A stretch of DNA of 64,000 nt from Callorhinus ursinus (lineage: Eukaryota; Chordata; Mammalia; Carnivora; Otariidae), in contig NW_020313005.1 in assembly GCF_003265705.1 (NCBI RefSeq), positions 19,976,797 through 20,040,796 of the forward strand, read 5' to 3'. The notes under the pieces were generated by a model that saw only the letters and a list, made by a program, of their open reading frames with translations, did not search any database and was not told the DNA's origin. This document shows positions 10,258-20,429 of the stretch, one piece after another. Position numbers and translations under genes: made by a program. Positions within the stretch are counted from its first letter, which is position 1. The number at the start of each line of letters is the position of its first letter.

Positions 10258-10677
10258 AAATAAAGAAATATACAGTCATATATAATTGGACTCCATTCAG
10301 GGCTAGTTTGAAATTGCACTTTATTTTTTGTTTATTTTATTTATTTATTTTTAATTTCTTTCAAAGGTTTTTAAAATTTATTTGACAGAGAGAAAGAGAG
10401 AGAGCAGGGGGAGTGGCAGGCAGAGGAAGAGGGGGAAGCAGGCTCCCCGCTGAGCAAGGAACCTGATGTGGGGCTCGATCCCAGGACCCCGGGATCATGA
10501 CCTGAACTGAAGAAAGACACTTAACTGACTGAGTCACCCAAGCGCCCCTGAAATTGCACTTTAAAGAGAGCTAGTGCTTAGTGTAGACCCTATTAGTATA
10601 AGAATCCAGGCCCTGGCTCTGGTCATCCTGTGAGAATAATAAAGCCAATTTTAAAGGAAGCTGTTTCTATGTCTTTA
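10258..10677. other. Spacer between the two solo LTRs, holding one SINE
   Basis: About 195 bp of non-repeat sequence once the SINE at 10324-10548 is removed. It has no retroviral gag, pol or env similarity, so the two LTRs are not the ends of one provirus. Confidence 0.6.
10324..10548 (-). mobile_element. CAN-type SINE with perfect 15-bp target duplication
   Basis: Reverse-oriented full-length copy. TGAAATTGCACTTTA occurs at 10309-10323 and 10549-10563 without mismatch. It is the last SINE before a gap of about 16.7 kb without SINEs. Confidence 0.96.
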
Positions 10678-10681
10678 CAGT

Positions 10682-11063
10682 TGTTGAAAAGAAAACCACA
10701 GGCCCAGAATGGTGTCACTTAGGCCCAGTCAGCAAACGAAGACTTAATGCCTGACCGAAGTGCAGTTTCAGCCCCCTAGGAATGCAACCTTTAACCAGTC
10801 AACACGAAAAATCCTGGCCAACACTAGGAAATTTACTGAGAGACCCAGTCCCCCTCCCCCTAGGAGCGCAGCCTTGCCTGAACAATGCATTCCTTGCTAA
10901 TAAATTCCTTTCTTCTTCTTCTTTTCTTAATACCCTCTCTTTGCCCTTAAAAACCTTTCTTTTGTCTGGATCAGTGGAGCTCCCTTCTACCTGCTAGATG
11001 GGATGCCGCCTGACTCATAAATCATTTAATAAAGCCAATTAAATCTTCAAATTTACCCCGTTG

Positions 11064-11099
<36 letters not shown>

Positions 11100-11100
11100 A
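10682..11100 (+). mobile_element. Solo LTR of an endogenous retrovirus, copy 2
   Basis: It starts TGTTGAAAAGAAAACCACAG and ends ..TTAAACA. CAGT flanks it at 10678-10681 and 11101-11104. An AATAAA signal is present in 'catttaataaagccaatt' near 11027. The end of the LTR contains 30 consecutive T (11066-11095) where copy 1 has only TTTTCGTTT. It is the same family as the LTR at 9853-10253. Confidence 0.78.
11066..11095 (+). repeat. T30 homopolymer inside LTR copy 2
   Basis: Thirty T in a row. The sister LTR has four T at the same place, so the run expanded after insertion. Its exact length is likely to vary and to be unreliable in an assembly. Confidence 0.95.
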
Positions 11101-11104
11101 CAGT

Positions 11105-12029
11105 CCTTGTGTTTTTAAGGGACGGGAGCTATAGGGATCTGGTTTCAGCTTCATCCTTCGTGCTCTTCCACGCTCTGGTCATCCTTTGGCAGAAATGCAG
11201 GAGAAGTCTAGGCGTGAGAATCCGTTGGCACAAACAGCTGGTCATGCTTCCCTCCTACTGGTCACCAGGCCATTGTCTTCTCTGCATTGTTCTGGGTCTC
11301 GGCCGTGCAGACTTTCCAAAATAACCGTGCAGTTGTTATCATTGTTCGGGAGGCTATTTTGGAACACTGGCTTAGCTTGGTGATGTGAGGGGATCCAGGA
11401 AGGGCCCAGCTGTCGGGAGGCCCAGGGGTGTCAGGGAGCTGGGGGGTGGATAGGAAGTCCCAGAATCTTGGGAACTGGGCTGCAGGAGGTTCCGAGGGGC
11501 CCAGAGGTAACACGCTCTCTGACAAGTGTTCAGTCTTGGTGTGGGGGATTGGGAAAGGAGGAGGAGAAAGGATGGGGAGGAGTGGCTTGGAGGGAAGCTG
11601 CCGAAGGTTCTGGAGGCGGAGGAAGAGAGGCAGAAGAGAAGAGTGGCCTGCAGAGACAGGGGCAGGCGAGTGACGACTGTGTTGAGGGGCACTAACGGTG
11701 TTTTGACATACTGTTTAGGGAGAGCTTTCTATAGCCTGGGAGAATTTGGGGACAGCTGTGAGGAGCTTTCCGTGGGATGAGAGAAAAGTAAGCAGGAGCC
11801 AGGGGGTGTGATGATTAACGGGCAGCCTCATGGGGAGCTGGAGGACATTCTGCCACCTTTAGCAACTTCATAGGTGGTCAGACGCTGTCACAGCTCCCGG
11901 TTCTGTGGAAATGGCTAAAGCATGTCCCAAAGGTGTTGTGACGGAGGAATGGGGAGGGTTCTCGGGTAACAAAAATGCAATTCCCCTATTTAAAAATTTC
12001 TCTTGACCTCCCAGCCTGTAGAAGCAGGA
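11105..12029. other. Unassigned, with a purine-rich tract at about 11550-11645
   Basis: I recognise no repeat or gene. Open frames of 75-106 codons overlap on both strands, as is usual for a GC-rich purine-strand stretch. The AG-rich tract is the only notable structure. Confidence 0.4.
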
Positions 12030-12990
12030 TATCATGAGTTAAAAACTCCAGTTTCACTGGTCCCTGCACCACCATGATCTCACTGGATCTCCAGACCCTT
12101 CAAAGTCTACACCAAGTGTCTGGGGTCCTATATAAGAAACATATATTTGGCCTTTGTCCCCATTCCTGGCCCAGGACTCCTGGAACTCTTGGGATGTCCT
12201 GTGACAAATGCAATGCAGGTGTATTTAGTTATGTTGATGAGATGACCTTTGGAAAGCCCCTAAATGGCCTAAGAATGGGGAGATGGTCCCTGGGGGGATC
12301 AACCAGGTGACTAGAGGGTTGGAACTTTCAGTGTCTCCCCCCGCACCCCCCCCCAGCCGCAGGGGAGAGGGGCTGGAGATCAGGTTCAATCACCAATGGC
12401 CAATGATTTAATCAATCAAGCCTGTGCAATGAAGACTCTATAACACCCCAAAAGGACGAAGTTCAGAGAGCTTCTGGCTTGGTGAACATGGGAAATGCTG
12501 GAGAGGGCCTGGAAGCTCTGAGCCCCTTCCCGCATACCTGTCCTTTGCTTCTCATCCATCGGGCTGGTCCGAGTTACATCCTTTTATAATAAACTGGTCA
12601 TCTAGTAACTAAAATGTTTCCCAGAGTTCTGTGAGCTGCTATAGCAAATTAATTGAACCCAAGGTGAGGGTTGTGGGCATCTCTGATTTACGGACAGTTG
12701 TTCAGAAGCCACAGGTGACTACCTGGGTTTATGATTGGTGTCTGAAGTGGGGGGGGGGTTGGGGGGCAGTCTTGTAGGACTGAACCCTTAACCTGTGGGA
12801 TCTGATGCTATTTCTGTGTAGATGCTATTTCTGTGTAGACACTATCTTGGTGTAGAGAGCGTCAGAAATGAGTTGAATTGTAAGACACCCAGCTGGTGTC
12901 TAAGAATTCCTTGGTGGTACGGCAATCCCCCTTGAAATGGGGTACAGATTCCAAGTTGGATATTGTGACTAGAATCTTGGGTCCTACAGG
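12030..12990 (+). mobile_element. Probable retroviral LTR (ERVL/MaLR-like, family not resolved)
   Basis: The features are LTR-like: a TATA-like CTATATAAGAAAC near 12129, 'tttataataaactggtcatc' with a polyadenylation signal near 12587, and the downstream 'attaattgaacccaaggtga' and 'acctgtgggatctgatgcta'. I recall the same order from an ERVL-type LTR. Ends and target duplication were not located. C-rich and G-rich runs at 12338-12356 and 12749-12768 lie inside. Confidence 0.55.
12804..12854 (+). repeat. 17-bp tandem repeat
   Basis: GATGCTATTTCTGTGTA is repeated perfectly at 12804-12820 and 12821-12837. A degraded third copy (GACACTATCTTGGTGTA) lies at 12838-12854. It is inside the LTR-like element. 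Confidence 0.9.
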
Positions 12991-13765
12991 AGCATTTCAT
13001 GAGCTCACATACTAATTAGCTGCCCCAGGACAGCGACTACACCTCCTGGTCTGGGTGCATCCCTGCACATTGAGCAGGAGTTTTGCAGAGCTGGTCCACC
13101 ACGGCTCTGCTGAGCACAGCGGCCACTGCATTATGTTGGTCTTCAGGGAGCCTCTCTCAACCTGGAGTTACAATTTAAGAGAAGGGCTCCCAAGAAGAGA
13201 TGCTTCCGTCCCAGAATTCTGGAGACTTTTGATGAAATTTCTCCTGCTGTGCTCAGAATGCTCTAACTCAGGCTCTGTTCTGGGTTAGTTTGCAGTGACC
13301 ATTTCTTCTTTTCCCATAATGAGTTCTAGCCCTGAAAACTTCTTAGTGCCTCCACCCCTCCACCCCCTTGCAAAGATTGGGCATCCCCAGCAATGCGCCA
13401 GACTTACCTGGATCCCTGTGATGGACCCAGCCTCAGTTTAAGCTCAGATTGCTGCTTCATCTAGAGGCCTGGTCTTATTGAGGAACAGGCTGAGTTAATC
13501 TTTGAACTTTGTTCCACATGTTTCCTGCCCCACTGTCTGGCCCCGTCCTTTCTACCCTAGTGTCTGAGTCACCTCTCCTTACCCCATCACATTCGCGAAA
13601 ATCCTTGTTCTCTGTTGCGTTCTCTCAGAATTTTCATGCTTTCAAAAGGGCCAGGGACATTTACTGCTCTCATAAACTATCTCACCTAATAAGAAAATCT
13701 GAAGGAGACGCTACCCTCTTACCCTGGGGGGCTCTCCATCCCAGCCCAGATAAAAGAGTCCCTAT
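12991..13765. other. Unassigned unique sequence
   Basis: No repeat family or gene recognised. The two plus-strand frames of 77 and 88 codons have no features I can interpret. Confidence 0.4.
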
Positions 13766-13769
13766 TTAT

Positions 13770-13895
13770 AGTTGACACGATTCTGTATGTAGGAAATCTC
13801 AAGGAGTCTGTAAAAATCTTCCTAGAACTGGTAAGTGAATTTAACAAGATTCTACGATATAAAGTCAATATACAAACAATCTTTCTGTATACCAG
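13770..13895 (+). mobile_element. L1 ORF2 fragment, left part
   Basis: It reads as L1 ORF2 ('tctgtatgtaggaaatctca', 'tctacgatataaagtcaata'). It stops at 13895, exactly where an LTR is inserted, and continues at 14412. Confidence 0.75.
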
Positions 13896-13954
13896 TGTGT
13901 ATTAGTCAGGGTTCTCCAGAGAAACACAACCAATAGGATGTGTGTGTGTCTGTA

Positions 13955-14025
<71 letters not shown>

Positions 14026-14406
14026 CTTTCTTTCTTTAGTCTCTCTATGTATGTATATATATGAGAAAGAATGAGAAAGGGATTTATTTTAGGCGTTGGC
14101 TCACACAACTGTGGGGGCTGGCAAGTCTGAGTCTGCAGAGCAGGCCAGCAGGCTGGAGACCCAGGGAAGACTTGGCCAAAGACTCTCTGGAGGTAGAATT
14201 CCTTTTTCCTTGGGGGATCTTAATCTTTACTCTAATTGGATGAAGCCCACTCACACTATAGAGGGTGATCTGTTTTACGCAAACTCTAGGGATTTAAATG
14301 TTAATCACATCTAAAAACTACCTCACAGCAACATCAAGAGACTGGTGTTTTTACCCAAAACTGGGTACCATGTCCTAGCCAACTGGACATAAAATGAACT
14401 ATCACA
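13896..14406 (+). mobile_element. Solo LTR (MLT2/ERVL-like) inserted in L1
   Basis: It starts TGTGTATTAGTCAGGGTTCT and ends ..CTATCACA. A perfect 5-bp duplication ACCAG lies at 13891-13895 and 14407-14411, which suits an ERVL-type integration. Internal phrases ('gctggagacccagggaagac', 'taattggatgaagcccactc') fit an MLT2-like LTR from memory. A TG/TA microsatellite expanded inside it at 13938-14022. Confidence 0.8.
13938..14022 (+). repeat. (TG)n(TA)n compound microsatellite
   Basis: TG repeats (interrupted) followed by about 26 TA units. It arose from the TATA-rich part of the surrounding LTR. It is prone to length change. Confidence 0.93.
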
Positions 14407-14411
14407 ACCAG

Positions 14412-14947
14412 AAATAATGCTTGGGAAGCAAAATTAAAAAACAATGCCACTTAAAAAGCTCCACAAAATGACATACTTAGATAAAAATCTCACTGAAATG
14501 TTGGTGAAGGAACTCAAAGACTTAAATAAATAAAAGAGGCACTATGTTCATGAATGAGAAGATGGAACATAAAAAAGTTGTCAAATCTGCTGAAATTGAC
14601 CTATAGATTGAACACAATTCCAGTCAGAATCTCACCCAGGACATTTTGTTGGTATAGGTTTTAAAATTCATAGAGAAAGGCAAAGGATTAGAAGAGCTAA
14701 AACAGTTTTGCAAAATATGAACAATGTTGCAGGAATCACACTATGCAATTTTAAGACAAGCCACGAAGCTACCAGTGTGGAATTGCAGATGGACATACAC
14801 TGATCAGTGGAACAAAATAGAGTCCAGAAATAGAGCCATACAAACATGGCCAAATGATCTTTGACAAAGGTACAAAAACAGTTCAGGAGAGAAAGGATCA
14901 TCTTTTCAATAAATGGCATTAGAACAACTGGACATCCATAAGTGAAA

Positions 14948-14982
<35 letters not shown>

Positions 14983-16040
14983 AAAAGAACACGGGCCTCA
15001 CAGCTTTTACAAAAACAAAAATGAACTCAATGTAGAATGAAAAGCTTAAACTTTCAGGAGAAAACCCCTGTGACCTGAGGCTGGGAAAACAGTTCTTAGA
15101 CAGGATACCAAAAGCATGAATAAAAAAAACTGACATATTTCTCTTCATCAGAATTAAAAACCTTTGTGAAAGATGCTGTTAAGAGAATGAAAACACTAGA
15201 TACAGCCTGGGAGAAAATATTCGCAAACCCCACATCTGTCCTAGGACTTGTATGCAGGACATATGAATACAGATAAGCACACACAGGTAAGTTAACATCA
15301 TTAGGTTGTAAGGAATTGTAAAGTAAAACCACAAACATACTATTAAGGTACCACTAAGCTGTAAGATACCACTACATGCCTAGAATAGTTAAAATAAAAA
15401 TTACTGGTGATACCAAGGGCAACTTCACTTTCATACACTTCTGGGGGGAATGAAAAATGGTACAGCCATTCTGGAAAATACTTTGGCAGTTTCTTATAAA
15501 ATCAATGCACATTTGCCATATACCCCACTCCCTAGAGAAATTCAAACTTATGTTTACATAAAAACCTGTATATGAATGTTTACCAATTTTCTAGTCATAA
15601 TTGCCCCAGTGGAAACAACCCAGTGTCCATCAGTGGGTGAATGGATAAACAAATTGTGGCACATCAATAAAATGGACTACTACTCAGGAATAAAAAAGAA
15701 TGAACTATTTATTTATATGTGCAACAATCAATGACACTCCAAGGTATGCTGAGTGGAAGAAGTTGTCTCAACAGAGGACATCTTATATTGCTCATTTGAA
15801 TGCCACTTATATGCAATTTTTGAAAAGACAGATAGTGATGGAGAATAGATGAGTGGTTTCCAGGAGTTAGGAGTCCATGGGTGGGGTGGGGGGCTGTGAT
15901 TATAAAGGGAGAGTGTGAGGGAATTTTGTGGGGTGATGGTACTACTTTGTATCCTGATGATTACATGGATCTCTACATGTGTTAACATTATGTAACTGTA
16001 TACAAGAGACTCTCCTTTATGATTTAAAGAACAGAATTAA
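14412..16040 (+). mobile_element. L1 ORF2 end and 3' UTR, right part
   Basis: Continuation of the L1 at 13770. It shows ORF2 phrases 'gattgaacacaattccagtc' and 'catggccaaatgatctttga', then the 3' UTR phrases 'tggtacagccattctggaaa', 'gtgaatggataaacaaattg' and 'ttacatggatctctacatgt'. The reading frames are broken many times. Confidence 0.85.
14943..14985 (+). repeat. (AAAT)n microsatellite
   Basis: About ten AAAT units within the L1 fragment. Confidence 0.93.
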
Positions 16041-16325
16041 TAAAATAGTAGAGTATGGACAGTGGATTCTGATATAGATCTCCAGTTCTTCCTCACTAAG
16101 GTGAGGTGATAATCTATAATCCATATAGCTACTATAAAAATGTCAATTCAGCTTTGTACCTCTTCCCCGAGGTCCATGTATTTTGATTTGGATTCTTGCT
16201 TTGGATCCACTATGACTGAACAAAAAGACTTCTTAAGTTCTGCTTGTCAACCCCAGGAAGCTGCTGACAATCTTCCCTTCTCAACTGAGTGCTCAGTAGG
16301 GGCCCACAGCCGTGCTCCTTTTCAC
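16041..16325. other. Unassigned sequence
   Basis: Nothing recognised beyond a 75-codon plus-strand frame of doubtful meaning. Confidence 0.35.
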
Positions 16326-16329
16326 ACTT

Positions 16330-16990
16330 TTGTAGTGGCGATTTCCCTCTCACTTACTGCGGTATAATTCTTATACGGTATTAGTCACATGGTTTGATGA
16401 GTTTTGACAAAAGTACGGTGGCACAGTGGTGTGTTTGTAAATGTTTAACAACTGGCTCTCTGGTGGAATAAAAAGCCCCTGCTTTGTAGTATTTGAATTT
16501 CTGTGGTATGAATATTTTTACCATAGCGAATTCCAAGCTACCAATGTCAACTGGCTTGCAAATTTCCTGAAAATGTAACAATCAGTGTTCTTGATGCTTC
16601 CAGTGGGTTCCAGCACAGAACTGGTTATATATACCTGTGTAATCATCACCAAAATCAAGACTTAGAACATTTCCATCACACAGAAGTTCCCTAGTGCTCC
16701 TCCCCACCCCCATCCTGTGCAAACTACTATTCTGATTTCTACCAGCACAGATTAGATTTTTCTAATCTGGAACTTCATAAATATATACTGTATGTGTGTG
16801 TGTGTGTGTATTTTTTTGGGTTGGTCTGGGCTTTTCCCCCCCTGAGATTTGAGATTTACCTAGATTGTTGTGTTTATCTGGTTGTTTGCCCTTTCTCTTG
16901 TCCAGTGGTATTACTTTATATGGAGAGACTACAATCTATCTTTTTGTTAATGGACATTTAGGTTGTTTCCGGTGTTAGATTTTTCTGAGG
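16330..16990 (-). mobile_element. L1 LINE 3' region fragment
   Basis: Antisense L1 3' UTR-type sequence: 'caccaaaatcaagacttaga', 'acatttccatcacacagaag' and 'ggacatttaggttgtttccg'. It is interrupted by a short (TG)n at 16792-16809. It is degraded. Confidence 0.65.
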
Positions 16991-17435
16991 AGTCTTCAAA
17001 GAACTTGAGAGGCTCTGAAAGCAGGAGGTTTTCCTATTCTTGGCAAAAAATTTTCTGGTGGAAAGAAGGGATGATCTTGAAGCTTTGTATTTTACTGGTG
17101 ATCATAAAAGAGCATCTCTGAAAATGTCTAGCACATGGCAGACATTATCAATAAATGTGAGTGGAATCTCAATTTGGTAGAATTCTGTTTCTAGGCCCTG
17201 TGACCAGAAATAGATTGTCCTTTGGAGAAGGGTCAGAACTAACCACTCTAGGGAAAAGAAAATTTAGACTATTAAAAAACCCCCCACAGATATTCTATCT
17301 TCTCATTTGATATATCCATTTCAGGAATATTTCACAATTCTTACAATGGGGTAAAATTTCTATGTTAAATATTTTATGTTATACTTTTGAAACCTATTTA
17401 TTATACATATATCTGATTTACTTTATACACATTTT
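16991..17435. other. Unassigned sequence
   Basis: No repeat or gene recognised. The right part is AT-rich. Confidence 0.35.
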
Positions 17436-17439
17436 ATTT

Positions 17440-17630
17440 TTAACTTAGGTACATTATCTCATTTAACTTTTGCTGTAACACACTGCAAGAATCCCGGCCT
17501 TTAAAGATATGGAAAACTAAAGCTCCGAGATTTTAAGTAACTTTCCAAGTTCACAAGGTGAATGGAAATTCGATCCCATTTGTCTGACTCCAAAATTCAT
17601 GCTTTTTTCACTGCACTGTGCTTGCTGCCC
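17440..17630 (-). mobile_element. MIR SINE
   Basis: The antisense MIR is recognisable: 'attatctcatttaacttttg', then the 'ggaaaactaaagctccgaga' core, 'aagtaactttccaagttcac' and 'tcgatcccatttgtctgact'. Confidence 0.8.
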
Positions 17631-17857
17631 TGTGTTCACAACTCAGTATAGATAGGCAGCACCTATTATTGAAAGAATGGCTGCTTATTTTTCTTTGGTT
17701 CCCATTGTTCCAGGAAGCAAACCATCTCGTATTTTCACTTTCTTTTTCCATGTCACCAGTACACTTTCAATAAGCCCAATACTGACTAATTTAAGTAAGC
17801 AAATTAAAAAGTACCTGCAGGAAAGTTTGAGTTGACAAATCAGCATGTTATAGAATG

Positions 17858-17876
17858 TTCAGTAGGTGGCGCTGTT
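17858..17876 (+). promoter_or_regulatory. CTCF-like motif, first of a pair
   Basis: TTCAGTAGGTGGCGCTGTT fits the CTCF core of the form CCA(C/G)(C/T)AG(G/A)(G/T)GGC(G/A)C(T/A). The first C of the consensus is replaced. It sits in unique sequence next to the second motif, in the same orientation. Confidence 0.5.
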
Positions 17877-17908
17877 TCCACGATATTGCAATGACCTCCA
17901 CACGCCCT

Positions 17909-17930
17909 CCGTCACTAGGGGGTGCTGTCC
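17909..17930 (+). promoter_or_regulatory. CTCF-like motif, second of a pair
   Basis: The core CACTAGGGGGTGCTGTCC at 17913-17930 is very close to the CTCF consensus. It lies 53 bp downstream of the first motif in the same orientation. Two same-direction motifs so close are more than a chance match would suggest. Confidence 0.55.
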
Positions 17931-19050
17931 CGCTCCTGGGGACGTATTACTGCTAAGGATGCTCCCTCTGACTCTTGCTCACTAGAGCCGACACCAGAGC
18001 CCCTGCATCGATCTCAGCATATTCTTTTCCTTCAGCGGGGGACCTCGAAGTCCTATTTCTCAGGGTGTCCATACACCAGGAGCTATTATGTTAATACACT
18101 TCTGGACCAAGTTTAATCCAGAGACAGGTTCGCGTTCCGCTCTCCTGGAAAAGTACAGGATTGTGCAGGGCTCCCCCACAGCAGCCCCTAGGCAAAAATC
18201 CATCTCCTCTCTTTTACCCTTACCTTCCAAGATATATCTCTGGTCCCACACATCCCAGGTCCAAGACAATTTCACAGCAGTAATCTCTCCTGGCTTCTTA
18301 GGCTCTTACCACTCTGAAAGGTAAGAGGACACCAGGTTGTGACAAAGCCGAGGCATGAAAAAGGTATTCTGAACAAGCCGTACAGAATGAGCAGTAGAGG
18401 TGTCCCAGCTTCACCCTGGCATCTGTCTGTCAGCAGAAGCCTGTCACTGAGGCACAATACTGGATCCTATGCATACGCTATGACTTAGCACAAGTATGAA
18501 TTTCTCTGGCAAATCTTTCTTTTCAAGGGTGAAAGGAACATACCTCCTTAACCCTGTTCTTGCCAAGTTAGCCCCCTGGGGGTTGCTCATCAGAGCCAGG
18601 TAGAACAGGAGACAGGGAGGCTGGGTGAGCTCCATCAGAGGCAAATGCTGCAAGTTAGGTTTATCCTTTCTGGAACCATCTTCAACTGGCCCCCGGCAGA
18701 GAATAGATGGCCACAGGGTTACCAGCACCTTACCTCCTTAAGTGATTCTAGCTGTGAGGTCAGTGATTTCACAGAGTCCCAAATCTCTTTTATTTCCCTC
18801 CACAGGTTTTTGGCTTCCAGAAGTTCATCTCTCTCAGATAGGGGCAGGAGGGAAGAGGGAAAACCCCATGTTGAAAATGAAAGGATGTGAATCTGGTAGG
18901 GATTGAGACAATCTGAATGTCAGAGAAGGAGTGGATAAAATTTTGGATGGAGAGGAACCGGAGAAAATGGTATCTTAACTCACTTCTTAGACGTTTGACT
19001 GCAGTCTTCGGTGCCCTGTGTGAGGCCCAGTGCCAGCCCAGGATGTTGGT
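17931..19050. other. Unassigned unique sequence
   Basis: No repeat family recognised. Several overlapping frames of 60-94 codons occur on both strands and none has a recognisable protein. Confidence 0.4.
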
Positions 19051-19054
19051 AATG

Positions 19055-19184
19055 GAGCAGGAAGACTGACTTTGAGTCCTTGACCTGCTGCTTATGTGTA
19101 GTTTGAGTACAGACTGAGGCTGGTTTTCTCCTTTGTGGACTATGGACAGTAATTCTATGTATAAGTTTGCTGTATTAAATGAGA
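19055..19184 (+). mobile_element. MIR SINE, left part, split by a satellite
   Basis: The MIR core is visible: 'gactttgagtccttgacctg' (19069), a degraded 'ctttgtggactatgg' corresponding to CATCTGTAAAATGG, and 'attaaatgagata'. It is interrupted at that point by the hexamer satellite and resumes at 19846. Confidence 0.6.
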
Positions 19185-19845
19185 TATCTATATCATCCAT
19201 ATCCACATCCATATCCACATCTATACCATATCCATATCCACATCCACATCTATATCTATATCCATATCCACATCCATATCTATATCCACATCCATATCCA
19301 TATCCACATCCATATCCACATCCACATCCATATCCACATCCACATCCATATCCATATCCACATCCATATCTATATCCACATCCATATCCATATCCACATC
19401 CATATCCACATCCACATCCATATCTATATCCACATCCATATCATATCTATATCCATATCCACATCCATATCTATATCCACATCCACATCCATATCCACAT
19501 CCACATCCATATCTATATCCACATCCATATCTATATCCATATCCATATCTATATCCACATCCATATCTATATCTATATCCACATCCATATCTATATCCAT
19601 ATCCACATCCATATCCACATCCATATCCATATCCACATCCATATCTACATCCACATCCATATCCACATCCATATCCATATCCACATCCATATCTATATCC
19701 ACATCCATATCCACATCCACATCTATATCCACATCCATATCCATATCTATATCCATATCCATATCTCTATCCATATCCATATCCACATCCATATCTATAT
19801 CCATATCCACATCTATATCTATATTTATATCTATATCCATATCAA
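19185..19845 (+). repeat. Hexamer satellite (CCATAT / CCACAT / CTATAT)n
   Basis: About 110 units of six bases in three main variants (CCATAT, CCACAT, CTATAT). There are single register slips near 19226 and near 19441 where a unit is five bases. A 72-bp block at 19262-19333 recurs exactly at 19352-19423, a 90-bp period, so there is higher-order structure. The open frames across it, 246 and 232 codons, are products of the repeat having no stop codon. They are not genes. Confidence 0.95.
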
Positions 19846-19905
19846 AGCCATTAGTACAGGGCCTGGCAGTTAGCTGACACAAGAAATAATGGTGAGCATT
19901 ATATT
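19846..19905 (+). mobile_element. MIR SINE, right part
   Basis: 'gccattagtacagggcctgg' and the following 'gacacaagaaataatggtga' match the 3' end of MIR. Together with 19055-19184 they show that the satellite lies inside one MIR. Confidence 0.6.
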
Positions 19906-20425
19906 TCACTACCCACAGTTCAGTACCTTTATTCAACCTTACAGAACGAATTCAGAGACCACACACAGCCTACTACCCAAAAGCAACCACATGAAAAAGA
20001 CCACCATGATTCTGGCCAGTTAATATTTCTGGTATAAAAAGTATTGGGCTAAGCACTGCAGGCAGAAAGGACGAAAGCGTGTCCTTGAACTTGAGACAAA
20101 GTCAGGCGTGTGAAGCAGCCAGCACTGCGAGAGGAGGATGCTCTGTACTTCTCTGTGGAGGGCCCGGGTGCCTGGCTCTGTGGTCCCCTTGGCCTTCACC
20201 CCCGGCCAGTCTCCTGAGGGCCTGTGTTCCACCAGGGCCGGGCATTCCCTTTATGAGGGTGGAAGGCTCATTTCCTCCCTTGAAGAATTCTAGACAATTT
20301 GGACCAAAGAAAGGGCTTTGGATCAAGTTCTTGGCTACTTCAGAAGGAAGTGCTTCCAGGAACTGAATTAATGGAATAATTCTTTAAACCTTGCCCACCT
20401 CTCCAGTATTAATTTCACCGTATTT
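19906..20425. other. Unassigned unique sequence
   Basis: No repeat or gene. Overlapping frames of 70-95 codons occur on both strands at 20020-20366, none recognised. Confidence 0.4.
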
Positions 20426-20429
20426 CGTC

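Noticed and set aside
9853..11100. A short provirus bounded by two LTRs
   Set aside because: Each LTR has its own different 4-bp target duplication, and the spacer has no viral coding sequence.
19185..19845. Repeats with apparent spacers (CRISPR-like)
   Set aside because: All units are six bases and there are no unique spacers or cas genes. This is a eukaryotic simple satellite.
19133..19877. Open frames of 246 and 232 codons with Tyr-Pro-His and Ile-His repeats
   Set aside because: They are direct products of a six-base repeat that lacks stop codons. The other strand gives long Met-Asp-Val repeats. There is no gene structure.
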